Below, one piece after another: positions 1-8,013 of a DNA stretch of 64,000 bases. Source of the stretch: an uncultured Ruminiclostridium sp. (GTDB lineage Bacteria > Bacillota > Clostridia > Oscillospirales > Ruminococcaceae); NCBI GenBank assembly GCA_910579265.1, contig CAJTTE010000006.1, positions 62,001-126,000 of the forward strand, given 5' to 3'. The notes under the pieces were generated by a model, which saw only the letters and a program-made list of their open reading frames with translations, did not search any database and was not told the origin of the DNA. Each line of letters begins with the position of its first letter. Positions within the stretch are counted from its first letter, which is position 1. The translations under genes and the position numbers were made by a program.

Positions 1-12
1 TTTCTAAGTACC

Positions 13-88
13 GCGGATTTAGCTCATCTGGTAGAGCGCCACCTTGCCAAGGTGGAGGTAGCGAGTTCGAGCCTCGTAATCCGCTCCA
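13..88 (+). tRNA. tRNA-Gly (anticodon GCC)
   Basis: A complete cloverleaf is visible. The acceptor stem gcggatt (13-19) pairs with aatccgc (78-84), the D stem is gctc/gagc, and the anticodon loop ttgccaa gives GCC. The T arm carries ttcgagc, and CCA is encoded at 86-88. It decodes glycine GGC/GGU codons. A short stem-loop with a T run follows directly, and tRNA-Ala lies about 80 bp downstream on the same strand, so the two may be one transcription unit. Confidence 0.97.
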
Positions 89-94
89 CCGCAA

Positions 95-123
95 AACCGA
101 CTTGCCTGTGCAGGTCGGTTTTT
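95..123 (+). terminator. Stem-loop with T run after tRNA-Gly
   Basis: The arms AACCGAC and GTCGGTT enclose a short inner GC pairing and are followed by TTT. This fits a processing/termination hairpin after the tRNA. Confidence 0.6.
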
Positions 124-170
124 CAGTAAAACAGCATGAAGCATATTAAAGACTGATTTTTTCATAAAAA

Positions 171-246
171 GGGCTCGTAGCTCAGCCGGGAGAGCGCTGC
201 GTTCGCAACGCAGAGGTCGAGGGTTCGATCCCCTTCGGGTCCACCA
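171..246 (+). tRNA. tRNA-Ala (anticodon CGC)
   Basis: A full cloverleaf is present. The anticodon loop ttcgcaa gives CGC, which reads GCG alanine codons. The acceptor stem gggctcg/cgggtcc contains the G3-U70 wobble pair that is the identity element of alanine tRNAs, and CCA is encoded at 244-246. It is followed at once by a long perfect hairpin. This tRNA end lies close to the left copy of a 76-bp direct repeat that flanks the dCTP deaminase gene, so the 3' end could have been an integration site (inference). Confidence 0.97.
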
Positions 247-250
247 CATC

Positions 251-299
251 TTTTGCAAAAACCGTCCCCGTCAAAGCCGGGGACGGTTTTTGCAAAAGG
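251..299 (+). terminator. Long palindromic terminator after tRNA-Ala
   Basis: The left arm ttttgcaaaaaccgtccccg and its reverse complement enclose a loop of about nine bases and end in a T-rich stretch, so the hairpin works in either direction. Its right half belongs to the 76-bp direct repeat found again at 1111-1186. Confidence 0.75.
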
Positions 300-347
300 A
301 AAACGGCTTCGTCGGCCGCCCTTTAGGCTCTCTCCTCCGCTCGTTTT
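272..347 (+). repeat. 76-bp direct repeat flanking dcd, left copy
   Basis: It matches 1111-1186 with a single mismatch (C317 versus T1156). It contains the right half of the tRNA-Ala terminator followed by a GC-richer block. The two copies bracket the dCTP deaminase gene. Confidence 0.9.
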
Positions 348-457
348 TAACAGTTTTAATGAAAAATCTTTTTTATAGTTGTTAGACAGTTTGACTTTTT
401 TGGTTTTTGCGGTGAAATATAAACGGGATATTATGTTTGGTAAAGGAGACTATTTTA

Positions 458-994
458 ATGATATTGTCGGATAAAACTTTGCTAAAAATGTTAGATGAAA
501 AATCACTTATTATTGAGCATATGGAGAAAGAACAGATTCAACCTGCAAGTGTAGATATTCGTTTAGGAAATACATTTAGTATTGTTGAAGATTCATCGGT
601 AGGAATTATAAATTTAGAGCACGAAATCAAGTACAAAACAATAACAAGCGATACATATATTCTTTTGCCTAATCAATTTATTCTGGCGACAACGATGGAA
701 TATTTTGATTTACCGAACAATTTGACGGCTTTTGTGGAGGGAAGAAGCTCTCTTGGAAGAATGGGATTATTTATACAAAATGCAGGTTGGGTTGATCCTG
801 GTTTTAAAGGAGAAATTACCCTTGAACTTTATAATGCGAATCGGTGTGCAATTGAATTGAAGGCAGGCAGAAGAGTGGGGCAACTTGTTTTTGCAAAAAT
901 GGATAATACCGCATTAAATCCTTACAAAGGAAAATACCAAGGTCAAAAAGGCGCAACAGGATCAAAAGTTTTTCTGGACAAAGAAATTATTTAA
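458..994 (+). CDS. dcd: dCTP deaminase (possibly bifunctional dCTP deaminase/dUTPase)
   Basis: This 178-residue trimeric-type nucleotide enzyme deaminates dCTP to dUTP and feeds dTMP synthesis. Visible motifs are the N-terminal MILSDKTLL, the GRSSLGRMGL core loop at about residue 95, then AGWVDPGFKGEITLE with the catalytic Glu, and a C-terminal YxGKYQGQKG tail that closes over the nucleotide. The AGW.D.GFKG form resembles the archaeal bifunctional deaminase/dUTPase group more than E. coli Dcd, so direct dUMP formation is possible. I chose ATG 458 because AAGGAG sits 10 bases upstream; a TTG at 437 is in frame but lies before that site. The gene is visibly more A+T rich than its neighbours and stands alone between 76-bp direct repeats next to tRNA-Ala. 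That suggests acquisition by transfer. Confidence 0.9.
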   Translation: MILSDKTLLKMLDEKSLIIEHMEKEQIQPASVDIRLGNTFSIVEDSSVGIINLEHEIKYKTITSDTYILLPNQFILATTMEYFDLPNNLTAFVEGRSSLGRMGLFIQNAGWVDPGFKGEITLELYNANRCAIELKAGRRVGQLVFAKMDNTALNPYKGKYQGQKGATGSKVFLDKEII

Positions 995-1110
995 TTTTGT
1001 ATAATGGGCGTCATCTCGATTACAAGAATTCAAATCTCTTTGCTGAAATGTCAAAAACATCTTTTCGTAGCCTCGTGACACATCTTTTGGGAAACAGTCC
1101 TCGGACAATC

Positions 1111-1186
1111 CAAAGCCGGGGACGGTTTTTGCAAAAGGAAAACGGCTTCGTCGGCTGCCCTTTAGGCTCTCTCCTCCGCTCGTTTT
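1111..1186 (+). repeat. 76-bp direct repeat flanking dcd, right copy
   Basis: It is a one-mismatch copy of 272-347. The similarity to a third, diverged copy (1491-1600) continues past its right edge through the segment up to about 1250. Confidence 0.9.
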
Positions 1187-1451
1187 CGCCCCGATTTTTC
1201 TTGAATTTCCATAGGGAAATTCATTTTTGCTTCGCAAAAACCGAAAAATACGGGAGTGCGTTACACAACTATGCGGTCATTTTTAACGGCTTATTTAAAA
1301 ATTTTTTTAATAGTTGTGGGATAAATTATCTCCGCATGAACACCTAAGAGGAAATTTACTGTTTTTTCATGGAGATTCATGTCGTATGCAGGATGGAAGT
1401 GAGCCTGTGAGGATCTAACGGTTTGCCCGGCCAGGACTCGCCTGCGCCATA

Positions 1452-1600
1452 TCTTTTAAATAACCGCAGTTTTGCTGCGGCTATTTTAAAAAACGGCCTT
1501 GTCGGACGCTCTTCGTTCTTTCCCTCAACCCGTTTTTTAAACCGATCCCCCGTTTCTCATAATGAAATCCATTTTTGCTTTTAAAAACGGAAAACACGGG
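1452..1600 (+). repeat. Hairpin plus third, diverged copy of the dcd-flanking repeat
   Basis: A hairpin (CCGCAG/CTGCGG arms flanked by complementary AT arms, 1452-1490) is followed by a diverged version of the sequence at 1139-1255. Both share aacggc, the cgttttt block, catttttgctt and the closing acggg. No coding sequence is visible between 995 and 1694. This stretch holds the repeat copies and otherwise unrecognised DNA. Confidence 0.55.
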
Positions 1601-1694
1601 TGTGTGTTTTTAAGGGATGCGTCAGTATTGACTGCACATTCGGAGGTTTTTTAAAATTATAACTTTTTTGAAATATTTAAGGAGCGTGCTTATC

Positions 1695-2780
1695 ATGACA
1701 TTATATGAGAATTTCTGCTGGTATATAAGCCCCGAGGGAAACGTTAAAAAGAGCCCGGAAGAAAAATACGGGCACATCTCGGATTGGGCCGGACGGGCGA
1801 GAGGAATAAATCCGCTGATCTTTGACGAGCTTACAAAACAGCTTCTTAGAAGCGACTCCTGGAGCGATGAGGAATTTAGCGAAAACGAACGTGCTTTTAA
1901 AAAAATCATCGAGGGCTTTATCCGTCAAAACATGCTTCTTAAAGCCGAGCTTTCCGCACTCGAACCGTCAGGGGTTGTCAATGCAGCGGTATTTGACGCG
2001 TTGGAGCGTTTTAATGACGAGCTGACCGGAAAAACACATGCCGAAGCGCTGAAAGAAACTGTTGAAGCTGTTTTTTCGGATTTCAGGGCGCTAAAATCCG
2101 CGGACACAAGGATCAAATTCGCAGGAAGCGTAACGGGCCCGTCCGGAACGGACAGCGCAGAGGTTTTCGGCTATATAAATTTTCTTAAGGATTGTGACGC
2201 AGCGGTGCAGTGGACACTTTTTATGCCGGGACTTGTCGAATTCCAGCAGCAGGACAGCGGGATAAGGGTGCGGAGCTTTCGGTATATGAAGCTTCCCGCC
2301 TTAAGGTTTATCGGATCGGAAAAAGACTTGTCCGATGATCAAGAAGGGCTTCGGGGTCCTTTGTCTGTTCTTGACAAAATGAGCGAATACCGCTGCGGTT
2401 TCGATTATGATATGATTCTTATCCATCACTTCGGAAAGGGTGTGGACGTTGAAAAGGGTCACGGTGTTTGGGGGCGCTTTTTTAAATCGGGCACACCCGT
2501 TCCAAACGGTTTTGTGCATATAGACTTCGAGCCTCGAAATGACGGTAAGCCGGGCAGTCCTTACCTTTCGCAGTTCGCTTTTGCGGAATTTACGGGAGAC
2601 ATGGATTCAATGCTTCTCGAAGAGGGATTTGACGGTAACGCCATGTATGATATAACACGAAATATAATTCTCGGACAAAACGTATGTATTCCTTATCCGG
2701 ACAAGTATTGGACGGCGAAGGTATATCTTAACGGATTAGGCAGGGAAAGTACCGCATATTTGTTCAGTGTGGAAAAATAA
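1695..2780 (+). CDS. Hypothetical protein with possible GyrI-like C-terminal domain
   Basis: This 361-residue soluble protein has no signal peptide or membrane segment. The start is ATG 1695 with AAGGAG at 1679-1684; an in-frame start at 1668 lacks a site. Residues 1-140 are helix-rich and charged. Residues about 170-361 contain a run beginning MKLPALRFIG, then FVHIDFEP and a closing WTAKVYLNGLGR. The spacing and chemistry recall GyrI-like small-molecule-binding domains (AraC-type effector domains), but the match is weak. There is no DNA-binding domain attached. It stands alone between repeat DNA and a small conserved gene. Function unknown. Confidence 0.7.
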   Translation: MTLYENFCWYISPEGNVKKSPEEKYGHISDWAGRARGINPLIFDELTKQLLRSDSWSDEEFSENERAFKKIIEGFIRQNMLLKAELSALEPSGVVNAAVFDALERFNDELTGKTHAEALKETVEAVFSDFRALKSADTRIKFAGSVTGPSGTDSAEVFGYINFLKDCDAAVQWTLFMPGLVEFQQQDSGIRVRSFRYMKLPALRFIGSEKDLSDDQEGLRGPLSVLDKMSEYRCGFDYDMILIHHFGKGVDVEKGHGVWGRFFKSGTPVPNGFVHIDFEPRNDGKPGSPYLSQFAFAEFTGDMDSMLLEEGFDGNAMYDITRNIILGQNVCIPYPDKYWTAKVYLNGLGRESTAYLFSVEK

Positions 2781-3019
2781 CCCATGTTTTAAATATTAAC
2801 AATAATTAGTGTCAGCGCATGATATTTCACGTCCCGAGTCTGAACAAATAGATCATAAAACAGCAGACAGCCGGATCAAGAACAGCATAAGCAGTCTTAT
2901 AGGATATTCGCTCTATGCCTTATTCGGGCATGTAAGCGCATCAAACAAAATCAAGAATGCAAAAAATCTATACTTGCGCCTTATTACGCCATAATAACGG
3001 TTAGAGGTGAAGTAAAGAA

Positions 3020-3244
3020 ATGACGTATTTTAATTACCATGCCACTGCAAAAAAACTTATTGCCGAAAACAAGCTGCTGAGGTATTATTTTACAGAACGC
3101 CACAATAAGATCGCTCCCGCACTCGTGCTTGTGTTTGACGATATAAATCATCATATAATGCCCATACGCCGGGAACGATGGCAGGAATATCTCGACATAC
3201 TGCCGGAAAATAAAAAAACCGCCGTTGACCCAGAAAAAAACTGA
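3020..3244 (+). CDS. Small conserved protein (delta-VPH-like family name)
   Basis: This 74-residue protein starts MTYFNYHATAKKLI and contains ALVLVFDD and the run MPIRRERWQEYLDIL. This pattern is a conserved small protein widespread in Clostridia, often labelled 'thermostable hemolysin delta-VPH' in databases. The label is by weak similarity only and no haemolytic role should be assumed. A modest site (agaggtg) lies about 10 bases before ATG 3020. It is probably cytoplasmic and monocistronic. Confidence 0.75.
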   Translation: MTYFNYHATAKKLIAENKLLRYYFTERHNKIAPALVLVFDDINHHIMPIRRERWQEYLDILPENKKTAVDPEKN

Positions 3245-4098
3245 AACCATTATTTAAGATTAAGCGGCTCGCCGGATCGTCTCCAATAAGGCCAAAAACA
3301 GTTCACAGCGTAACCCCATCAATTCGACGTCGCACAACTATCGTTGTGGGAGCGCACCGTTGACCGTTTTCTTTATATTCCCGGAGAAATATCCCGGGAC
3401 AGCCCGACGCGTTATATAGCATAAATCCGACGCATAAAGAAAACACTGTCACAACCGTAATTAACGGCATATTTCACAGTGGACCGACGCAAATGATAAC
3501 TACGGGAATTCTTAGACTTCCCGAAAAATCACAGGCAAGCGTGCGGAAAATACGTCAGGCGCAAGCTTGCGGCGCTGCCGTAAAATAAAGGATGTCTTAT
3601 GAAGAGGAAACGAAGGTTTGATCCGGAAGCGTCACGGCCTTCTTTTCATTTCTAAAAATAACAAAAATATCGATGCCGGGCGCTTTTAAAACCGAAGACC
3701 AGAAGCGCTCCTTTTTATTTTAAGCTATCACATAAAAGGATCGCTCCATATTGAAGATATAATTGCATAAAAACAAGAGCTATATAAATACGGCCATTTT
3801 CGGCAGTATCACAGACTGTCCTCCGTACAAAAAAATAAGCAGTTCATAATGAGCAAGGTTTTTATTCCTTGACCTTCGAAAAAAATAATGCTACAATAGG
3901 CTTATACAAAAAGCTTACGTGTTTTTTCCCATATCAAAATACAATATTAAAGTATAAGTAAGCCTTGGTTTTAAACCTCATTTTTGACTTCGGAATAATC
4001 TGCGATCAGGAGCAGCAGGGCATCCCATAACGATACGCCATGGGACTTGCAGCCTTGCCGGAAAAACGGGATCTAACGGTTCTCTTTTGCTTTGGCGT
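3245..4098. other. 854-bp gene-free stretch with one orphan promoter
   Basis: No coding sequence, tRNA or known riboswitch is recognised. The only clear signal is a strong plus-strand promoter at 3869-3897 that points towards the 3' end of trxB. The region is AT-rich with scattered short inverted repeats and may contain decayed sequence. Confidence 0.6.
3869..3897 (+). promoter_or_regulatory. Orphan sigma-A promoter, antisense to trxB 3' end
   Basis: TTGACC (3869-3874), a 17-bp spacer and TACAAT (3892-3897) are present. No gene follows on this strand before the oppositely oriented trxB. The predicted transcript begins with an imperfect inverted repeat (3898-3966), so a small RNA is possible. 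Confidence 0.55.
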
Positions 4099-5019
4099 TT
4101 ATTGCCCGGCCAGATATTCTTCGGCGAAATGTACCGCCACAGCACCGTCAGACACAGCGGTAACGATCTGGCGAAGCGCCTTGGCGCGCACGTCCCCAAC
4201 GGCATAAACGCCCGGAATGTCGGTTCTTGTGGATTCATCCGCAACAATATATCCGTTTTTGTCCGTTTGTACCTTACCTAAAAGAAATTCTGTCGCGGGC
4301 GTTCTTCCGACGCTGACAAAAATTCCGTCGCAGGAAATATCACAAGTTTTTTCCGAAACAACGTCGGTTACTTTCGCTCCGATGATACGGCCGTCGGCGA
4401 TAAATCCGGACACCGTACTGTTCCAGACAAACTCAACATTTTCGCGGCGAGTCAAAGAATCCCCGTAGATTTTGTCGGCTCTGAGACGGTCTCTTCGGTG
4501 AACGATAAATACTTTTGACGCTATTCGGGACAGGTATAACGCATCTGCCGCCGCGGAATTTCCTCCCCCCACAACGATCACTCTTTTATCCTTGTAGAAG
4601 CCCCCGTCGCAATGAGCACAATAATGAACGCCGTTTCCTGTAAGCTCCTTTTCCCCCGGCAGACCCAGCTCGCGGGGGTTTGCTCCGGATGCTAAGACGA
4701 CGGTTTTCCCGCAGAAAAAACCGTCCGAGGTATTTATTCTTTTTATTTCTCCGTCAAAATCAACCGATAATACTTCACAATTCACTGTTTTGGCTCCGAA
4801 CCTATGAGCGCAGCGCTGCATTTTAATACCGAGATCAAACCCGTTTATTCCATCCTCGAAGCCCGGATAATTATCAACCTCTCCGGTCAGGGCCATCTGG
4901 CCTCCTGCGCAGAGCCGTTCGATCACAACCGTATCAAGACCCGCGCGGGATGCATATAAAGCGGAGGTGTATCCTCCGGGTCCTCCGCCTATAACGATCA
5001 TATCATAAACATGATTCAT
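4099..5019 (-). CDS. trxB: Thioredoxin reductase
   Basis: This 306-residue FAD/NADPH enzyme reduces thioredoxin. Residues 7-15 hold the FAD-binding GxGxxG (IGGGPGG), the redox-active pair is C134-A-H-C137, the second nucleotide fold is GGGNSA at about 151, and HRRDRLR is the NADPH phosphate-binding motif. The C-terminal GDV/ALRQIVTA FAD motif is intact. The start is ATG 5019 with AAGGAG 8-13 bases upstream; an in-frame upstream start at 5160 would add 47 unrelated residues. It has its own promoter (5132-5160) and lies downstream of the CoA-disulfide reductase on the same strand, with trxA nearby. Confidence 0.95.
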   Translation of the reverse strand: MNHVYDMIVIGGGPGGYTSALYASRAGLDTVVIERLCAGGQMALTGEVDNYPGFEDGINGFDLGIKMQRCAHRFGAKTVNCEVLSVDFDGEIKRINTSDGFFCGKTVVLASGANPRELGLPGEKELTGNGVHYCAHCDGGFYKDKRVIVVGGGNSAAADALYLSRIASKVFIVHRRDRLRADKIYGDSLTRRENVEFVWNSTVSGFIADGRIIGAKVTDVVSEKTCDISCDGIFVSVGRTPATEFLLGKVQTDKNGYIVADESTRTDIPGVYAVGDVRAKALRQIVTAVSDGAVAVHFAEEYLAGQ

Positions 5020-5131
5020 ATCAAATCTCCTTTTACAAGCACCGACTCTATCCGACGGCATTGGAGCATATTCAGATAAAACAATGCACGCATATTTCAG
5101 GCAAAGTTTGCCGCTTGATGTTTTAAACGTT

Positions 5132-5160
5132 ATAATATTCCTGAAAAATTTGTATTGCAA
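5132..5160 (-). promoter_or_regulatory. trxB promoter
   Basis: On the minus strand TTGCAA (5155-5160), a 17-bp spacer and TATTAT (5132-5137) are present, giving a leader of about 105 nt before the trxB start. Confidence 0.6.
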
Positions 5161-5228
5161 GCTGCAAAATTATGATTATACCCGAAAACCTGCATATTGT
5201 TTTTATGTGAACACGCTCCAAATCAAGC

Positions 5229-5258
5229 CGTACCTGCTTGGGATACAGATACGGCATA
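5229..5258 (-). terminator. Weak hairpin after CoA-disulfide reductase gene
   Basis: GCCGTA and TACGGC arms close a loop just past the stop codon, followed on the minus strand by TTGATTT. It separates this gene from trxB but is not a strong terminator. Confidence 0.4.
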
Positions 5259-5262
5259 ATAA

Positions 5263-6933
5263 TTATTTACATTCGGTGCAGATATATTCGGGAACCTGAC
5301 GCTCGTTTATAACCGATTCATACAGCCGCCACCCGCCGGCAAGATTACGGCTGTCATAGCCCATCCCCGTCAGTATCCGACAGGCTATGTAGCTGCGAAG
5401 CCCGCTGTGGCAATGTACATAAACGGGCTTGCCTTTCGGCACCTCCGCTATGCGTTCTCTAAGGGAGTCCAACGGTATATTTATAAAGCCGTCAATTTTA
5501 CCGCGTTTTACTTCCGTTTCAGTTCTCACATCAAGAAGAGTCACGCTTGAATCTCTCGGCAAAGTCTCTATATCGTGCCAGAAAAACTGCTTGATTTTTC
5601 CGGCGGCAATGTTTTCCGCCACAAAGCCAAGCATGTTTACGGGATCCTTGGCGCTTCCGAAGGGCGGGGCATAACAAAGCTCAAGACCGGCAAGATCGGT
5701 AATTTTCGCGCCGAAACGAATCGCGGATGCCAACACATCCATACGCTTGTCGACCCCGTCAAAGCCGACGATCTGCGCCCCGATCATTTTCAGCGTTTTT
5801 CTGTCCCAAAGAGCTTTGACCGACATATTGCGGGCATCGGGATAATAAGAAGCATGAGAACCGGAATAAATATAGGTCTTATCATAATCGATGCCTGCCG
5901 CTTGCGCGCTTCTCTCGTTAATGCCGGTAGCCGCAACAGTCATATCAAAAAGCTTCAGAATCGACGAACCCTGTGTGCCGTTATATTCGGACGCGATTCC
6001 CGCAATATTATCCGCCGCTATCCGCCCCTGCCTGTTGGCCGGTCCTGCAAGCGGGATAAACGCTTCCGCCTTCGTGATGAAATTTTTAACCTCCACAGCA
6101 TCTCCGACAGCATATATGTCAGGAATGCTCGTTCTCATATTTTCATCAACAATAATACTGCCGCGGCTGTTGGTATCTATTCCGCATTCTTTTGCCAGCG
6201 ATGTCTCCGGCCGAACGCCCACGGAAAGGATCACCATATCGGCGCTGATTTCACCATCCCTTAAAACCGCCGTTTTACCTTTTATCTCTTTTAATCCGTT
6301 ATTAAGATACAGTCTTATTCCTTTTGATCTGATATACTGATGAACATCGGCAGCCATGTCAAAATCAAGAGGCGCGATAAGATGATCGCCAAGCTCCGCT
6401 ATAGCCACATCAAGCCCTAACCTGTTCAAGTTTTCGGCCATTTCCACTCCGATATATCCGCCGCCGATAACCACTGCCGATCTCGGTCTTGCCGCTTCGA
6501 TATATTTTTTTATTTTCATTGTATCGGGAATATTGCGCAGCGTAAACACCGTATCGCCGTCCGCCCCGTCCAAGTCCGGTCTGATCGGCTCTGCTCCGGG
6601 AGAAAGAATAAGGCTGTCATAGCTTTCATCATAAATACGGTCCGTGTTAAGATCCTTTACGGTAATTGTTTTTGCGCCGGGGTTGATCTTAACAGCTTCG
6701 TTTTTTAAGCGCACATCAATATTGAATCTGGACTTGAAGCGTTCCGGCGTTTGTAATGTAAGGCTTTTTTCATCGGTGATCACACCCCCGATATAATAGG
6801 GCAGACCGCAATTGGCAAAGGAAACAAATCCGCCCCGCTCCAAGACAATGATTTCCGCCGACTCATCAAGTCTCCGAAGCCGTGCCGCTGCGGATGCCCC
6901 GCCGGCAACGCCGCCTATAATAACCGTTTTCAT
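5263..6933 (-). CDS. CoA-disulfide reductase with C-terminal rhodanese domain
   Basis: This 556-residue flavoprotein has a pyridine-nucleotide disulfide oxidoreductase body (residues 1-445) fused to a rhodanese domain (about 465-545). Visible features are VIIGGVAGG at the N terminus, the single active cysteine C42 in FANCGLPYY that defines this family, GGGYIGVE for NAD(P)H, and the rhodanese cysteine C508 in VHCHSGLRS. The usual form is CxxGxR, so a loop residue differs. An extra CxxC (C552, C555) ends the protein. The family reduces CoA disulfides, per- and polysulfides. The start is fixed by MKTVIIGG, with GAGGT upstream. It lies divergently 33 bp from a Crp/Fnr regulator and beside trxB and trxA. 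Confidence 0.93.
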   Translation of the reverse strand: MKTVIIGGVAGGASAAARLRRLDESAEIIVLERGGFVSFANCGLPYYIGGVITDEKSLTLQTPERFKSRFNIDVRLKNEAVKINPGAKTITVKDLNTDRIYDESYDSLILSPGAEPIRPDLDGADGDTVFTLRNIPDTMKIKKYIEAARPRSAVVIGGGYIGVEMAENLNRLGLDVAIAELGDHLIAPLDFDMAADVHQYIRSKGIRLYLNNGLKEIKGKTAVLRDGEISADMVILSVGVRPETSLAKECGIDTNSRGSIIVDENMRTSIPDIYAVGDAVEVKNFITKAEAFIPLAGPANRQGRIAADNIAGIASEYNGTQGSSILKLFDMTVAATGINERSAQAAGIDYDKTYIYSGSHASYYPDARNMSVKALWDRKTLKMIGAQIVGFDGVDKRMDVLASAIRFGAKITDLAGLELCYAPPFGSAKDPVNMLGFVAENIAAGKIKQFFWHDIETLPRDSSVTLLDVRTETEVKRGKIDGFINIPLDSLRERIAEVPKGKPVYVHCHSGLRSYIACRILTGMGYDSRNLAGGWRLYESVINERQVPEYICTECK

Positions 6934-6966
6934 TTGTCATACCTCTTTTCTGAAAGGAGTTTTTTT

Positions 6967-7641
6967 ATGGCGATAGAATTATATGCATCAATTTACAAAG
7001 AAATATTTCCCTTCTGGAATAAAATTTCCGAATCTGAACGGGATTTCATTTGTAAAAATTCTTTTTTAATGACCTATCCGAAGGGAACAAACATTCACGA
7101 CGGGAACGAGTGCTCCGGGGTGATATTGGTCCGTTCGGGAAGCCTCCGGCTTTATATAGTATCCGAGGAAGGAAAGGATATAACGCTGTACCGTCTGCAT
7201 AAAGGAGATCTTTGCATGCTGTCGGCGTCCTGTGTTTTAAACAGCATAACCTTCGATGTGATCGTGGACGCGGAAGAGGACAGCGAGTGCTGCGTTATAA
7301 ACGGCTCCGCCTTTTCAAAAACCGCAGAACGAAATCCGGATATAAAGATATTTGCATTAGAAACAGCTGTCGACCGCTTTTCCGACGTAATGTGGGTCAT
7401 GCAGCAAATACTTTTTATGAGCATGGACAGACGGTTAGCAATATTCCTTTCAGACGAATCAACGCGGACCGGATCCGATACGATCACACTTACACATGAA
7501 CAGATAGCGCGTTATATCGGCTCCGCCCGCGAGGTCGTTACAAGAATGCTGAAATATTTTGCCAATGAAGGTATTACAGAAGTTTCACGCAAGGGGATAA
7601 AAATTCTGGATAAAAAAAGGCTCCGCAATTTAGCTCTCTAA
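6967..7641 (+). CDS. Crp/Fnr-family transcriptional regulator
   Basis: This 224-residue protein has an N-terminal cyclic-nucleotide-binding-type beta barrel (about 20-130) and a C-terminal winged helix (about 150-215, LTHEQIARYIGSAREVVTRM). Several cysteines (NECSG, LCMLSASC, SECC) could sense thiol or redox state, but it lacks the spaced N-terminal FNR cluster. The start is ATG 6967 after AAAGGAG; an earlier in-frame start at 6934 precedes that site. It is divergent from the CoA-disulfide reductase with a 33-bp gap, and its last 12 bases overlap the convergent trxA end. Control of the surrounding thiol genes is likely (inference). Confidence 0.92.
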   Translation: MAIELYASIYKEIFPFWNKISESERDFICKNSFLMTYPKGTNIHDGNECSGVILVRSGSLRLYIVSEEGKDITLYRLHKGDLCMLSASCVLNSITFDVIVDAEEDSECCVINGSAFSKTAERNPDIKIFALETAVDRFSDVMWVMQQILFMSMDRRLAIFLSDESTRTGSDTITLTHEQIARYIGSAREVVTRMLKYFANEGITEVSRKGIKILDKKRLRNLAL

Positions 7642-7938
7642 CATTGCAAGGATCTGGGCCTTCGGTCTGGCCCCCGCCGAACGGCTGACAACATTCCCGT
7701 CTTTCATTACAACCAGCGTCGGAATGCTTGCCACTCCGAAGGTCTGCGCAAGTTCCGGCTCGTTGGTTACATTTATCTTCCCTACCAGATACTGAGGATT
7801 CTCCTCTGCGATTTCATCGACCAAAGGCGAAACCATACGGCAGGGGCCGCACCAATCCGCATAAAAATCAAGGAGAACGGTCTTACCGCTGTTTTTTACC
7901 AGATCGAAATTTTCCATATTTACATTAAAAACTGACAT
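7630..7938 (-). CDS. trxA: Thioredoxin
   Basis: This 102-residue classical thioredoxin has the W-C30-G-P-C33 motif in FYADWCGPC, the cis-proline stretch SIPTLVV, and the usual family length. It is reduced by TrxB encoded 2.6 kb away. The site GAAAGGAA lies about 10 bases before ATG 7938. The gene has a promoter (-10 at 7971-7976) with a perfect 13-bp palindrome abutting the -35, a plausible operator for the neighbouring Crp/Fnr protein. Its 3' end overlaps the end of that regulator gene by 12 bp in the convergent orientation. Confidence 0.96.
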   Translation of the reverse strand: MSVFNVNMENFDLVKNSGKTVLLDFYADWCGPCRMVSPLVDEIAEENPQYLVGKINVTNEPELAQTFGVASIPTLVVMKDGNVVSRSAGARPKAQILAMLES

Positions 7939-7970
7939 ATTTATTATTCCTTTCTTCTGAATGTGTCTTT

Positions 7971-8013
7971 AGTATAACCCCTTTTCCGTTTTTGTTTCAG
8001 TGACGAAGTCACA
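7971..8013 (-). promoter_or_regulatory. trxA promoter with palindromic operator
   Basis: On the minus strand TATACT (7971-7976) is preceded by a 17-bp spacer and a weak -35 TGAAAC (7994-7999). Directly upstream, 8000-8012 is the perfect palindrome GTGAC-gaa-GTCAC, whose half sites resemble Crp/Fnr-family half sites. Confidence 0.5.

Noticed and set aside
997..1347. 116-codon open frame
   Set aside because: It runs through the repeated non-coding segment, has no ribosome binding site, and its translation shows no protein-like pattern.
2809..2994. 61-codon open frame between two genes
   Set aside because: It has a GTG start without a binding site, no similarity I recognise, and a random-looking composition.
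5575..6264. 229-codon open frame opposite the CoA-disulfide reductase gene
   Set aside because: It is the antisense shadow of a clear enzyme gene, with no ribosome binding site.
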